The position numbers and the translations under genes were made by a program. A DNA stretch of 64,000 bases from Paenibacillus jilunlii (GTDB lineage Bacteria; Bacillota; Bacilli; Paenibacillales; Paenibacillaceae): the NCBI RefSeq assembly GCF_900102965.1, contig NZ_FNGM01000015.1:1-64000 (forward strand), written 5' to 3'. Below, one piece after another: positions 26,942 to 34,788 of this stretch; the first letter of the stretch is position 1, and each line of letters begins with the position of its first letter. The notes below the pieces were generated by a model. The model was not told the origin of the DNA and made no database searches. It worked only from the letters and a program-made list of their open reading frames with translations.

Positions 26942-28294
26942 TTATTTCAGTGAAGCGGGCAGCTTAATGCCATGCAGCTTGCCGCCTGATTGAATCAAAA
27001 GCATGCCGCCAGTCTTCAGCAGCGGGGCAAATTCGGGTGATCCGGTGCGGACGGTGAATACAGGTTTGGAGCTTATAAGATCGTAGGCATGCAGCAGTCC
27101 GTCTGATTGTCCAACATAAACCCCTTTGCCGAATATAGCGGCTTGTACCGTATTGTTCTCTCCCTGATCGAAGCGTGCATATTGTCCGTTAGCCAGCTTC
27201 ATGGCAATCAGGCCATGGCTGTGCTCATCGGTGTAATAAATCCGGTCCTGATGCACAAGGTTCAGCGGAATCCGCTGATCATAGCTCTCCTGTGCCCATT
27301 TCTTCAACGGCTCTGCACCGGACACATAGTTCCGGAAATCATATAGAACCAGGCGTTGACCCTGGTGAATGTACAGATCGTTCCCGTTCAGGAAGGCGGA
27401 GCTATAAGAGCCGCCCCCGTGATACACTCCGTCAGTTGCCGCCTTGTCTGTCCAGCTGTAAGTGCGTTCCCCCTTGAGTGCTCCGGTACGGAGATTGAAG
27501 GCGGCGATTTGAATTTTGCGGTTCACCGGATCATCGTCCAGCATGAATAACTCACGCTCTGAATAGAGAACGCCATCCTTGATGGCCAGCGGAGCCAGCT
27601 GTCTGGAAGCTTCCCACAGCTTGTTGCCGGTCGTTTTATCGTAGACAGCTAGCAGGGAGACGGTTATTGCGCCGGATACGGCATAATTTCTAACGACAAC
27701 CCCCTCCGCCTCCAGCGCTTCTGAGCCAAAATAATAATTGTTCGGATCTTCGGCAATCCGCCATTTGATCTTCCCGGTTGCCGCGTCTACTGCAGCCATT
27801 TTTTGGCCTTGGGTCACATACACCGTTCCCCCGGTTACCTTAATGCTATCCGCAGCCCCGTAGCCGAGTGCGGCAGACCAAACTTTGCTTCCGTTGTCTT
27901 CTTTGACCTTATAAAGTGCACCCGCAGTGGTCATCCCGTAAATGGCGCCGTTGTTGTACACCATTCGCTGAGCCAGCTGGCTGCCGTATTCCCAGAGCTT
28001 GGCGCCGCTTGCCGCTTTCAGTGCGGCCAGCTTGCCGTTTGGCTGCAACATAAATACCTTGCCGTTCTCTGCGACAGCTGTCACCGGCTCCACGTTATCA
28101 ACCACCTTGGCCTTAGCGACCGGCAGGGACCAGGCAGGCTGTACTACCGGTGCCTCCACCTGCTGATAATAGGGATTTCTTGTGCTTACTGCTGCTTCTT
28201 CCGCCTGGACCGTCACTCCGCCCTCTCCGAGCGGCAGCATCAGTGCAACACAGATGGCACAGCTGAGTTTTTTGAAGTTTTGTCCTTTTCCCAT
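26942..28294 (-). CDS. Secreted PQQ-like beta-propeller repeat protein
   Basis: A 450-aa exported protein. An N-terminal signal peptide (FKKLSCAICVALMLPLG) is followed by repeated blades with the pattern of an A/V-D-x-x-T/S-G-x-x-x-W motif. Examples are LKAASGAKLWEYG, VKEDNGSKVWSAAL, VDAATGKIKWRIA and YDKTTGNKLWEAS, which fit a PQQ-binding-like (BamB/YncE-type) seven- or eight-blade propeller. It shows no PQQ cofactor residues that I can assign, so a binding or scaffold role is more likely than dehydrogenase activity. GGAGG lies 7 bases before the ATG. It is convergent with the ECF operon and divergent from the repeat-rich segment at 28.3 kb. Confidence 0.85.
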   Translation of the reverse strand: MGKGQNFKKLSCAICVALMLPLGEGGVTVQAEEAAVSTRNPYYQQVEAPVVQPAWSLPVAKAKVVDNVEPVTAVAENGKVFMLQPNGKLAALKAASGAKLWEYGSQLAQRMVYNNGAIYGMTTAGALYKVKEDNGSKVWSAALGYGAADSIKVTGGTVYVTQGQKMAAVDAATGKIKWRIAEDPNNYYFGSEALEAEGVVVRNYAVSGAITVSLLAVYDKTTGNKLWEASRQLAPLAIKDGVLYSERELFMLDDDPVNRKIQIAAFNLRTGALKGERTYSWTDKAATDGVYHGGGSYSSAFLNGNDLYIHQGQRLVLYDFRNYVSGAEPLKKWAQESYDQRIPLNLVHQDRIYYTDEHSHGLIAMKLANGQYARFDQGENNTVQAAIFGKGVYVGQSDGLLHAYDLISSKPVFTVRTGSPEFAPLLKTGGMLLIQSGGKLHGIKLPASLK

Positions 28295-28329
28295 TGCGAA
28301 TCCTCCATCTCTAATGAATTGTAACCACG

Positions 28330-28875
28330 GTGCATATTCTGGAACCGCTACTATATAGACTCATTGTTTGTAAAAAAGTTACATCTGGGATGCTAAGGAT
28401 TCAGACTTTGGCAGCCCGCCGGGGCGGGCCTGAACGTCGGCTGCCCGGAAACAACGGCAGAAGTGCCGTTGTTAAAGAGCCGGAGGCTGGTGTGCCCGGA
28501 AACAACGGCAAAAGTGCCGTTGTAGAAGAGCCGGAGGCTGGTGTGCCCGGAAACAACGGCAAAAGTGCCGTTGTTAAAGAGCCGGAGGCTGGTGTGCCCG
28601 GAAACAACGGCAGAAATGCCGTTGTAGAAGAGCCGAAGACTGGTTTGCCCGGAAACAACGGCAGAAATGCCGTTGTAGAAGAGCCGGAGGCTGGTGTGCC
28701 CGGAAACAACGGCAAAAATGCCGTTGTAGAAGAGCCGGAGACTGGTTTGCCCGGAAACAACGGCAGAAATGCCGTTGTAGAGGAGCCGGAGGCTGGTGTG
28801 CCCGGAAACAACGGCAAAAGTGCCGTTGTTAAAGAGCCGGAGGCTGGTTTGTTATTGTTCTGGCGTAGAAATTAG
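28330..28875 (+). CDS. Doubtful repetitive ORF over the 51-bp repeat array
   Basis: A 181-codon frame (GTG start, no convincing ribosome binding site) made mostly of eight 17-residue repeats around PGNNG[RK][SN]AVV[KE]EPEAG. The reverse strand is also open through the array, as expected for a repeat of 51 = 3 x 17 bases. Six of the seven codons that vary between copies change the amino acid, whereas the hairpin arms never vary. This argues that structure rather than protein sequence is kept. There is no signal peptide or known domain. I list it because the frame is continuous, but I think it is more likely non-coding. Confidence 0.2.
   Translation: MHILEPLLYRLIVCKKVTSGMLRIQTLAARRGGPERRLPGNNGRSAVVKEPEAGVPGNNGKSAVVEEPEAGVPGNNGKSAVVKEPEAGVPGNNGRNAVVEEPKTGLPGNNGRNAVVEEPEAGVPGNNGKNAVVEEPETGLPGNNGRNAVVEEPEAGVPGNNGKSAVVKEPEAGLLLFWRRN
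28444..28851. repeat. Tandem array, eight 51-bp units, each with a perfect hairpin
   Basis: Units start at 28444, 28495, 28546, 28597, 28648, 28699, 28750 and 28801. Each carries ACAACGGCA, a 4-base loop, then TGCCGTTGT. The 9-bp stem is identical in all eight copies. The loop varies as GAAG, AAAG, AAAG, GAAA, GAAA, AAAA, GAAA, AAAG. A second small palindrome, AGCC-GGA-GGCT, follows in most units. Other differences fall outside the first stem. It is not a CRISPR array because units are contiguous, without unique spacers. It could be a structured RNA or DNA element, a protein-binding array or an expanding hairpin repeat. Confidence 0.93.
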
Positions 28876-28975
28876 GCTGCACAGCAGCTAGCTGGAATCA
28901 TGCCATGGAGCGACCGCCTGATCAGGGGTGGCATGGACACTGGAACCACTTCAAGCGAAATGAAGGAGAGGCCAG

Positions 28976-29323
28976 GTGAATGTGCAAGTGACGGATAGCC
29001 GACGAATGAAACCAAAGGCGGCTGTACCGGAAGCCAAACGGAAAGCGGAGCGGCTCCGGTTATGGTTTACGGGTGACGGACCGGGCAAGCTCACGCTTAC
29101 CGCCAATCTGATGCTCACCGCCAAGCTCACGCTTACCGCCAATCTGATGCTCACCGCCAATCCGATGCTTACCGACCAATCTGATGCGGCGTCTGTTCGA
29201 TTCCGGCTGCCCACCGGCCTTCCGGGTACCGTTATGGCTGAAAAAAATAGCCTCCTGCTCCACTTTATTGTGGGAGCCGGAGGCTATTTTTGGGTCGTGT
29301 CAACCGGGGGCACGAACATTTAG
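28976..29323 (+). CDS. Hypothetical small protein with 6-residue repeats (uncertain)
   Basis: A 115-codon frame starting with GTG 28976. It has a good ribosome binding site, AAGGAG with 7-base spacing, which is the main reason to list it. Residues about 39-68 are five tandem hexapeptides (LTLTAN, LMLTAK, LTLTAN, LMLTAN, PMLTDQ) encoded by 18-bp repeats. No signal peptide or known domain is seen. The last 25 codons run through a strong terminator-like hairpin (29243-29291), unusual for a coding end. The reverse strand is also open. The function is unknown, and the gene may not be real. Confidence 0.3.
   Translation: MNVQVTDSRRMKPKAAVPEAKRKAERLRLWFTGDGPGKLTLTANLMLTAKLTLTANLMLTANPMLTDQSDAASVRFRLPTGLPGTVMAEKNSLLLHFIVGAGGYFWVVSTGGTNI
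29090..29179. repeat. Five tandem 18-bp repeats
   Basis: Units start at 29090, 29108, 29126, 29144 and 29162. CTCACGCTTACCGCCAAT alternates with CTGATGCTCACCGCCAAK, giving a 36-bp higher-order period, and the last copy is diverged. The period is a multiple of three. Confidence 0.9.
29243..29291. terminator. Strong hairpin, probable terminator of the alpha-galactosidase on the minus strand
   Basis: AAAAATAGCCTCC pairs with GGAGGCTATTTTT (13 bp), with further pairing inside the loop (GCTCCAC with GTGGGAGC, one bulge). It has A- and T-runs on both sides, so it can act on either strand. It lies about 90 bases after the stop of the minus-strand alpha-galactosidase. Confidence 0.8.
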
Positions 29324-29380
29324 GATGGAGGGCAGTCCCTTGCGGGCATGCCCTCGCAGCTGAATGCACGAAGCGCCGGA

Positions 29381-31684
29381 TCAGCGCCGCGCGGCTCTCA
29401 GACGGTAGGTGCAGCTGGCGAAATCGCCGTGCAGATCGGAAACGACAAGTCCGATACGCATCAGGCGGTCGCCGCCGTGGAGCGTGCCGCCGTATCCTTC
29501 TTGAAACGGAGCGGAGCCAGAGGCTTCTGCGGTCGCGGAACCTTCCGCTCCGCTGTGATCCGCCGCGCCATCATCAGATCCGGCGCCTGTCTCAATCACG
29601 TAATCCAGCTCAGGGTCCAGCCCTTTAAGCGAAAGACGCGAGATTGGCGCGTTAGGCTTCGCGAGCACGCGGAAATATGCCACAAATGCCTCTGTTTTGT
29701 CCTCGCTCACGAACATCCAGGCCGTTTCGCCGCTTCCTTCAAAAGGGCTCAGCAGCCGGTACATATCGCCCTGCTGCACCAGTTCGCGTATTTCCTTGTA
29801 CTGGGCGATCTGCCGGGCTGCCAGACGCTTTTCTGCCCCGGTGAAGGCGGTAAGGTCCAGCTCGTAGCCAAAATTGCCGCTCATCGCCACGTCGCCGCGG
29901 ATAGCGAGAGAAGTGATCCGTTCCACCTGATGGTTTGGTACCGCAGAGACGTGGGCGCCCATGCTGCTGGCGGGATATACCATACTGGTGCCGTATTGGA
30001 TCGCCAGCCGCTCGATCGCATCGGTGTTGTCGCTGGTCCAGGTCTGAGGCATATAGAACAGCATTCCCGGGTCAAACCGGCCGCCGCCGCCGGAACAGCT
30101 CTCGAACAGAATGTCCGGGAAACGTGAGGTCAAGCGCTCCATCAAATCATACAGGCCCAGCATATAGCGGTGGGCGGTTTCTTTTTGCCGCTCCGGGCTG
30201 GCCGCGGCGGAGGAAATCTCCGTCATATTGCGGTTCATGTCCCATTTGACATAGGTAATCGGCGCACTGGAAAAAACAGCGCTTAATGTCTCATACAGAT
30301 AATCGCATACTTCGGGACGGGAGAGATCCAGAATGAGCTGGTTGCGCGCTTCCGTACGGCGGCGACCTTCGGCATGCAGGCACCAGTCTGGATGTTTACG
30401 GTACAAATCGCTCTCGGGTGACACCATTTCCGGTTCGACCCACAGTCCGAATTGAAGGCCCTCGGCGTTTACCCTGCCGGCGAGGTCAGCCAGTCCGCCG
30501 GGCAGCTTGCGCCGGTCTTCAAACCAGTCGCCAAGCGAGCTGTTGTCGCTGTCACGTTTGCCGAACCAGCCGTCATCGAGCACGAAGAGTTCGATGCCCA
30601 GCGGCCCCGCTTCCTTGGCGATGGCTGCGATTTTGTCGGCATCAAAATCGAAGTAAGTCGCTTCCCAGTTGTTGACGAGAATTGGACGGGTTTTGTCGCG
30701 GTGAACACCGCGGCACAGCCGGGTCCGGTAAAGTCGGTGATAGGTACGCGACATACCGCCCAGTCCTTCGCCGGAGTAGACGAGCACAGCCTCAGGGGTC
30801 TGGAAAGATTGGCCCGGCTCCAGCAGCCAGGAGAAATCGAACGGGTTAATGCCAATGCACACGCGGGTCTGGTTAAACTGCTCGACCTCTGCAACTGCTG
30901 CGAAGCTGCCGCTGTACACAAGGCTGAAGCCATAGACATCTCCTTGGTCTTCGTCCGCTCCGGGGCGGAGAAGCGCGAGAAAGGGATTGGCCTGATGACT
31001 GCTCGAGCCCCGGCGGCTCTCCAGCGAAACTGCGGCCCCGGCGGTAAGGCGGCGGCGCTGAACATGGCGCTCTCTCGCCCAGGCGCCGCTCAGGTGAAGC
31101 GTATCGTAGGCCGAATCGGCAAAATCAACCGAGGCGCTGAGTGCCTGCTCAAGCCGGAGCGGCGCCTGCCCGTTATGCTCAAACCGGACAGAGCGGGCGA
31201 TGGCGCTGTGGTCAGCAAAGACTGTATACAGCAGCTTAACGGTCAGGCCGCTATAGTCGTCATTAAGGGTAAGCTCCAGCGTCTTGGCTTCGTGATCCTC
31301 TTCTGTATAGAGTGCAGGCAGCCCTTCAAGTGCAGGTTTTCCGGGAGTAATTCTGTAGCCCGCGTATTTAAGTTCGGTGGTCCGGGTGCCGTCAGCCAGC
31401 AGAACCTGATAGGCCGGCCGTCTGAAATCGCCCGTCCCGTACTGCGGGTACTCCTGAGGCAGAGCATCCAGAGAGAGGGAAGGGTTCGACAGCAGCGGGG
31501 TTGGGGAGAAGGAGGACCGTCCGCGAAGCTCCAGCACGCCAGCCAGGCTGTTGTCGTGCCGGAGGCGTGCGCCCCAGTATACATGAGAAGGGTAGCCTTC
31601 AACCAGCTGAATGATATAGCTGGTATCTTTGGATTGAAGGTGAAACAGGCCCAGCGTTTCGTCTGCGTAAATATTCATGCTCAT
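29381..31684 (-). CDS. Alpha-galactosidase, GH36 (second copy)
   Basis: A 767-aa cytoplasmic GH36 enzyme, closely similar along its length to the copy at 9778-11961. D482 in YVKWDMNRN is the nucleophile and D552 in WTSDNTD the acid/base, with SCSGGGGRFDPG between. The start is taken at ATG 31684, which follows AAGGAG; ATG 31678 is also possible. The longer frame to 31759 has no site. Near the C terminus it has an extra Ala/Gly/Ser/Asp-rich stretch (about residues 700-735) absent from the first copy. The LacI-family gene is directly upstream on the same strand and probably controls it. It likely degrades raffinose- or melibiose-type sugars brought in by the CUT1 importer at 36-39 kb. Confidence 0.94.
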   Translation of the reverse strand: MSMNIYADETLGLFHLQSKDTSYIIQLVEGYPSHVYWGARLRHDNSLAGVLELRGRSSFSPTPLLSNPSLSLDALPQEYPQYGTGDFRRPAYQVLLADGTRTTELKYAGYRITPGKPALEGLPALYTEEDHEAKTLELTLNDDYSGLTVKLLYTVFADHSAIARSVRFEHNGQAPLRLEQALSASVDFADSAYDTLHLSGAWARERHVQRRRLTAGAAVSLESRRGSSSHQANPFLALLRPGADEDQGDVYGFSLVYSGSFAAVAEVEQFNQTRVCIGINPFDFSWLLEPGQSFQTPEAVLVYSGEGLGGMSRTYHRLYRTRLCRGVHRDKTRPILVNNWEATYFDFDADKIAAIAKEAGPLGIELFVLDDGWFGKRDSDNSSLGDWFEDRRKLPGGLADLAGRVNAEGLQFGLWVEPEMVSPESDLYRKHPDWCLHAEGRRRTEARNQLILDLSRPEVCDYLYETLSAVFSSAPITYVKWDMNRNMTEISSAAASPERQKETAHRYMLGLYDLMERLTSRFPDILFESCSGGGGRFDPGMLFYMPQTWTSDNTDAIERLAIQYGTSMVYPASSMGAHVSAVPNHQVERITSLAIRGDVAMSGNFGYELDLTAFTGAEKRLAARQIAQYKEIRELVQQGDMYRLLSPFEGSGETAWMFVSEDKTEAFVAYFRVLAKPNAPISRLSLKGLDPELDYVIETGAGSDDGAADHSGAEGSATAEASGSAPFQEGYGGTLHGGDRLMRIGLVVSDLHGDFASCTYRLRAARR

Positions 31685-31772
31685 TACTCTCCTTGTGAAT
31701 GTGATCCGGTCCGTTAGGGAGGACCGTCCTTGCTTAGGTGATGCGAGGGATCTGTGCATCGCGGCAGCTTAA

Positions 31773-32768
31773 TCAGGGCGTGCCGCCGCAGCTCTCCCTG
31801 ACGATCAGCTTCGTTCCGGTGATCGTATGAGAAGGCGCTTCACGGCCTTCAAACCGCTCGACGAGCAGCTGGACGGCCGCCTTGCCCATCTGTTCGGGAT
31901 AGGCGCGTACGGTTGTCAGCGGCGGTTGGACGTAGGCGGCCATCTCGATATCGTCGAAGCCGACGATGGCCATCTCCTCCGGCACCCGCACGCCTTGGTC
32001 GTGCAGGGCCCGCAGGGCGCCGACCGCCAGCGGGTCGCTCGCCGCGAAGCAGGCTGTCGGCCGCTTCGCACCGGCCAGCAGCTCCTTCATCATCCGGTAG
32101 CCGTCGGCGCTGCTCCATCCCCCCGTCCGGACCAGCCGGGCGTCATACCAGCCCCGCTCCAGCATGATCCGCTCAAAATGATGCGCCCGCCGCTCCCCGT
32201 CCCCTCCGCCGCCGATAAATGCAATGTCGCGGTGGCCCAGAGCGATCAGATGGCCAAGCGCCTGATCGACCGCCTGGCGAAAATGCGTCCGCACAGAATC
32301 ATAGTCTGTCTGCTCCCCATACTGGTCGACAAGCACAATCGTGCTCTGGTCAGCATGCAGGCTCACCAGCTCTTTGGGATCGAAACCGCCTACGACGATA
32401 AGGCCGTCGCAGGCCCGCAGGGCAGAAAGCTGTGCATGCCCGCGCAGGGTTTGCCCGAGCGAAATGCCCAGCTCCCCGGAGCGCAGCTCAATCCCCCGGC
32501 GAATGGAGCCGTAATACGGGTCATCCCGTTCCTCCTCGACCGAACATGTGAGCAGGAGCGAGACAGTCTTGCCGCTCCGCTCGGTATTCCGCTTTAGCTG
32601 CTTTAACCGGGCGGGCTTGTAGCCCAGCCGCTCGGCGACGGCAAACACACGGGTCCGCGTAACCTCGCTGACGGCGAGGGACAGGTCATTATTTAACACT
32701 CGCGATACCGTTGCGGCCGATACGCCGGCCTCGCGGGCGATGTCTTTAATCGTTGGCAAGCCGCTCAC
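31773..32768 (-). CDS. LacI-family transcriptional regulator
   Basis: A 331-aa repressor with an N-terminal helix-turn-helix (TIKDIAREAGVSAATVSRVLN, residues 6-26) and a periplasmic-binding-like effector domain (about 62-328). It ends in the family pattern VGFDDIEMAAYVQPPLTTVR. It is upstream of, and co-oriented with, the second alpha-galactosidase (88-base gap). The start is uncertain: GTG 32768 is adjacent to AAAGG, while TTG 32759 has 10-base spacing and gives the usual LacI N terminus. A palindrome in its own promoter suggests autoregulation. The effector is probably an alpha-galactoside, from context. Confidence 0.92.
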   Translation of the reverse strand: MSGLPTIKDIAREAGVSAATVSRVLNNDLSLAVSEVTRTRVFAVAERLGYKPARLKQLKRNTERSGKTVSLLLTCSVEEERDDPYYGSIRRGIELRSGELGISLGQTLRGHAQLSALRACDGLIVVGGFDPKELVSLHADQSTIVLVDQYGEQTDYDSVRTHFRQAVDQALGHLIALGHRDIAFIGGGGDGERRAHHFERIMLERGWYDARLVRTGGWSSADGYRMMKELLAGAKRPTACFAASDPLAVGALRALHDQGVRVPEEMAIVGFDDIEMAAYVQPPLTTVRAYPEQMGKAAVQLLVERFEGREAPSHTITGTKLIVRESCGGTP

Positions 32769-32775
32769 GCCTTTT

Positions 32776-32797
32776 TTTAGTTAATAAATTTACTAAA
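32776..32797. promoter_or_regulatory. Putative LacI-family operator
   Basis: An imperfect 22-bp palindrome has outer arms TTTAGT and ACTAAA and AT-rich inner arms; 9 of 11 positions are symmetrical. It lies just before the LacI gene start in the 145-base divergent region shared with the YesM-type kinase gene, so it could control both. Confidence 0.55.
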
Positions 32798-32913
32798 TAT
32801 CGCTTCTATCCTACCATCCACATTCCGTACTTTCAAGTGGTTATATTTTTGGAATATACACCCAGATAGGGTCTGCCCCGGCTTGCTTCTAAACCCCGGG
32901 CAATTGTGATACC

Positions 32914-34788
32914 ATGTTGAATATTCATAGGAGGGCGGGGGGAACAGGCTTGAAACTTACAGCACTTATCCGGAGATGGTTTGGCCGGCTCCGGTTCAAA
33001 AGCAAGGTCATTGCGATATTTCTGCCTCTGCTGATTATTTCTCTGCTTATTTTGGGCGCCCTGTCCAGCCACTTGTTCAGCCGCTCCCTGATTGAACGGA
33101 CTACAAGCAACGTAGCCGATGAATCTCAGCTGATCCTCTCCCGTACCGATTATATCCTCCGCAGCGCGGAGACTGCGGCAAATATTATGGTTACCAACAT
33201 TAACCGTCTTTACGAATCGTATCCCGCTGTTCAGGCGGTTCCGCTGGAGCAGTTCCGCTTTGCCAACCTGATGCAGAGCCGCTTGTCCATCGACCTGTCG
33301 ATCTTCCGGGAGGTAGATGCCGCTGTGTTCGTCGGCAAAGACGGAACCGTCTATTCTTCCTATACATCCGGCGGGGAGGAAGAGGAGAAGGGCATTGCTG
33401 CAAGCGGTATGCTGGATACGGTGAGGGAGGCCGGGAGCTACGGAAACTCGCATTGGTTCGGCATGGAGAAGCGGAATGTTCTGACCTCCGATCCGGACTC
33501 TCCTGTGCTTACACTGGGGAAGATGGTCATCAATATCGATACCGGCGAGCCGTTGGGCACACTTTTCCTGATGGTCAAAGAAGCACAGCTGTCGGCGTTT
33601 CTCCAGTCCAGCGATCCCGCAGCCTCCAAGGCCTATTATTTCGTGGATGAACATAAACGCGTTGTGGCGGCGGCAGATAAGAGCAGCTTGCTTCAGCCGA
33701 TAGCGCCATCGATGGCAGCCAGAATCGGGGAGCGTGAGAGATCGGACAGAGCCGCCAGCTACTCTTATAAGGACGACGGCAATCTGGTTACGGTCAGCCG
33801 TTTCGGGCCGATGGACTGGGAGCTGATCAACGTGGTTTCGCTTAAGCTGCTCACAGCCGATGTGCAGCAGAATGTGCGGCTGACCGCGCTGGTAGGCGCT
33901 TTGTGCCTGATCTTTTCCCTGTTCGGCGCCAATTTTCTGTCACGGATGGTTGCCAGTCCCTTGGAGAGGCTGACCAGAGCGATGCGGCAGGTGGTCAGCG
34001 GTGATCTCCGCCCGGTTGTGGCCGCGAGAACAGAAGACGAGATCGGAACGATCGCGGAGGCCTTCAACTTCATGGTCGGCCGCGTGCGGGAGCTGCTAAA
34101 TAAGGTGACCGAGGAGCAGAAACGCAAGCGGGAGTATGAGCTCGCCCTGATCAGCGCGCAGATCAAGCCGCATTTTTTATATAACACGCTAGACACCATA
34201 TATGTCCTGAATGAGCTTGACCGCAATGAAGAGGCGCGGGATACGACCAAAGCGCTGGCGGATTTTTACCGGATGGTGCTCAACAAGGGAAGGGAATTGA
34301 TCATCCTGGAGAAGGAAGCGCGGATTACAGACGATTATCTGGCTATTATGCAGATCCGGTACCCGGATGTGTTCCGCTATGAGATTGACATTCCGGCTGA
34401 GCTGTCGGGTACGCCGATTCCGAAGCTGTCGCTGCAGCCGCTCGTTGAGAATGCTATTTATCACGGGTTGAAGAAAAAAGGGAGCAAGGGCTTCATCCGC
34501 ATCCAAGCCGGCATCACAGGCGGCAAGGTGCTCGTTCAAGTAACGGACAACGGCATTGGCATGGATGAGGAGCGGATAGAGGCCATCATGTCCGGTTATT
34601 CTCCGGAGGAGGAGACCCGTTCAATCGGTACCTACAGTGTCCAGCAGCGGCTGAACCTGTACTTCGGGGAAGAATATGGTTTGACTGTGCGAAGCGTTGT
34701 TGATGAAGGAACCGTGGTGGAGCTGTCATTGCCTATGCTTGGAACTGAAAAGAGGGATAAACAGGATGTACAAGGTGATGATCGTTGA
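32914..34788 (+). CDS. Sensor histidine kinase, YesM type (second)
   Basis: A 624-aa membrane sensor kinase. TM1 is near residues 30-55 (VIAIFLPLLIISLLILGAL), followed by an extracellular dCache-like region, TM2 (about 320-345) and HAMP. The His_kinase domain has H420 in IKPHFLYNTLD and the HATPase has PLVENAIYHGLKKKG and VTDNGIGMD. ATG 32914 has no clear ribosome binding site. TTG 32950 follows a purine-rich GGGGGGAA and may be the real start, giving 612 aa. It overlaps the response regulator gene by 23 bases. It is divergent from the LacI/alpha-galactosidase pair and upstream of a CUT1 importer, so an alpha-galactoside or related oligosaccharide is the likely signal. Confidence 0.92.
   Translation: MLNIHRRAGGTGLKLTALIRRWFGRLRFKSKVIAIFLPLLIISLLILGALSSHLFSRSLIERTTSNVADESQLILSRTDYILRSAETAANIMVTNINRLYESYPAVQAVPLEQFRFANLMQSRLSIDLSIFREVDAAVFVGKDGTVYSSYTSGGEEEEKGIAASGMLDTVREAGSYGNSHWFGMEKRNVLTSDPDSPVLTLGKMVINIDTGEPLGTLFLMVKEAQLSAFLQSSDPAASKAYYFVDEHKRVVAAADKSSLLQPIAPSMAARIGERERSDRAASYSYKDDGNLVTVSRFGPMDWELINVVSLKLLTADVQQNVRLTALVGALCLIFSLFGANFLSRMVASPLERLTRAMRQVVSGDLRPVVAARTEDEIGTIAEAFNFMVGRVRELLNKVTEEQKRKREYELALISAQIKPHFLYNTLDTIYVLNELDRNEEARDTTKALADFYRMVLNKGRELIILEKEARITDDYLAIMQIRYPDVFRYEIDIPAELSGTPIPKLSLQPLVENAIYHGLKKKGSKGFIRIQAGITGGKVLVQVTDNGIGMDEERIEAIMSGYSPEEETRSIGTYSVQQRLNLYFGEEYGLTVRSVVDEGTVVELSLPMLGTEKRDKQDVQGDDR

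Noticed and set aside
28401..28817. 138-codon minus-strand frame through the 51-bp array
   Set aside because: An open frame is expected on both strands for a repeat whose length is a multiple of three; no ribosome binding site.
28444..28851. CRISPR array
   Set aside because: The repeats are contiguous 51-bp units without unique spacers, and no cas gene is present.
30452..31717. 421-codon plus-strand frame opposite the second alpha-galactosidase
   Set aside because: Shadow of a GC-rich gene with complete GH36 motifs on the minus strand.
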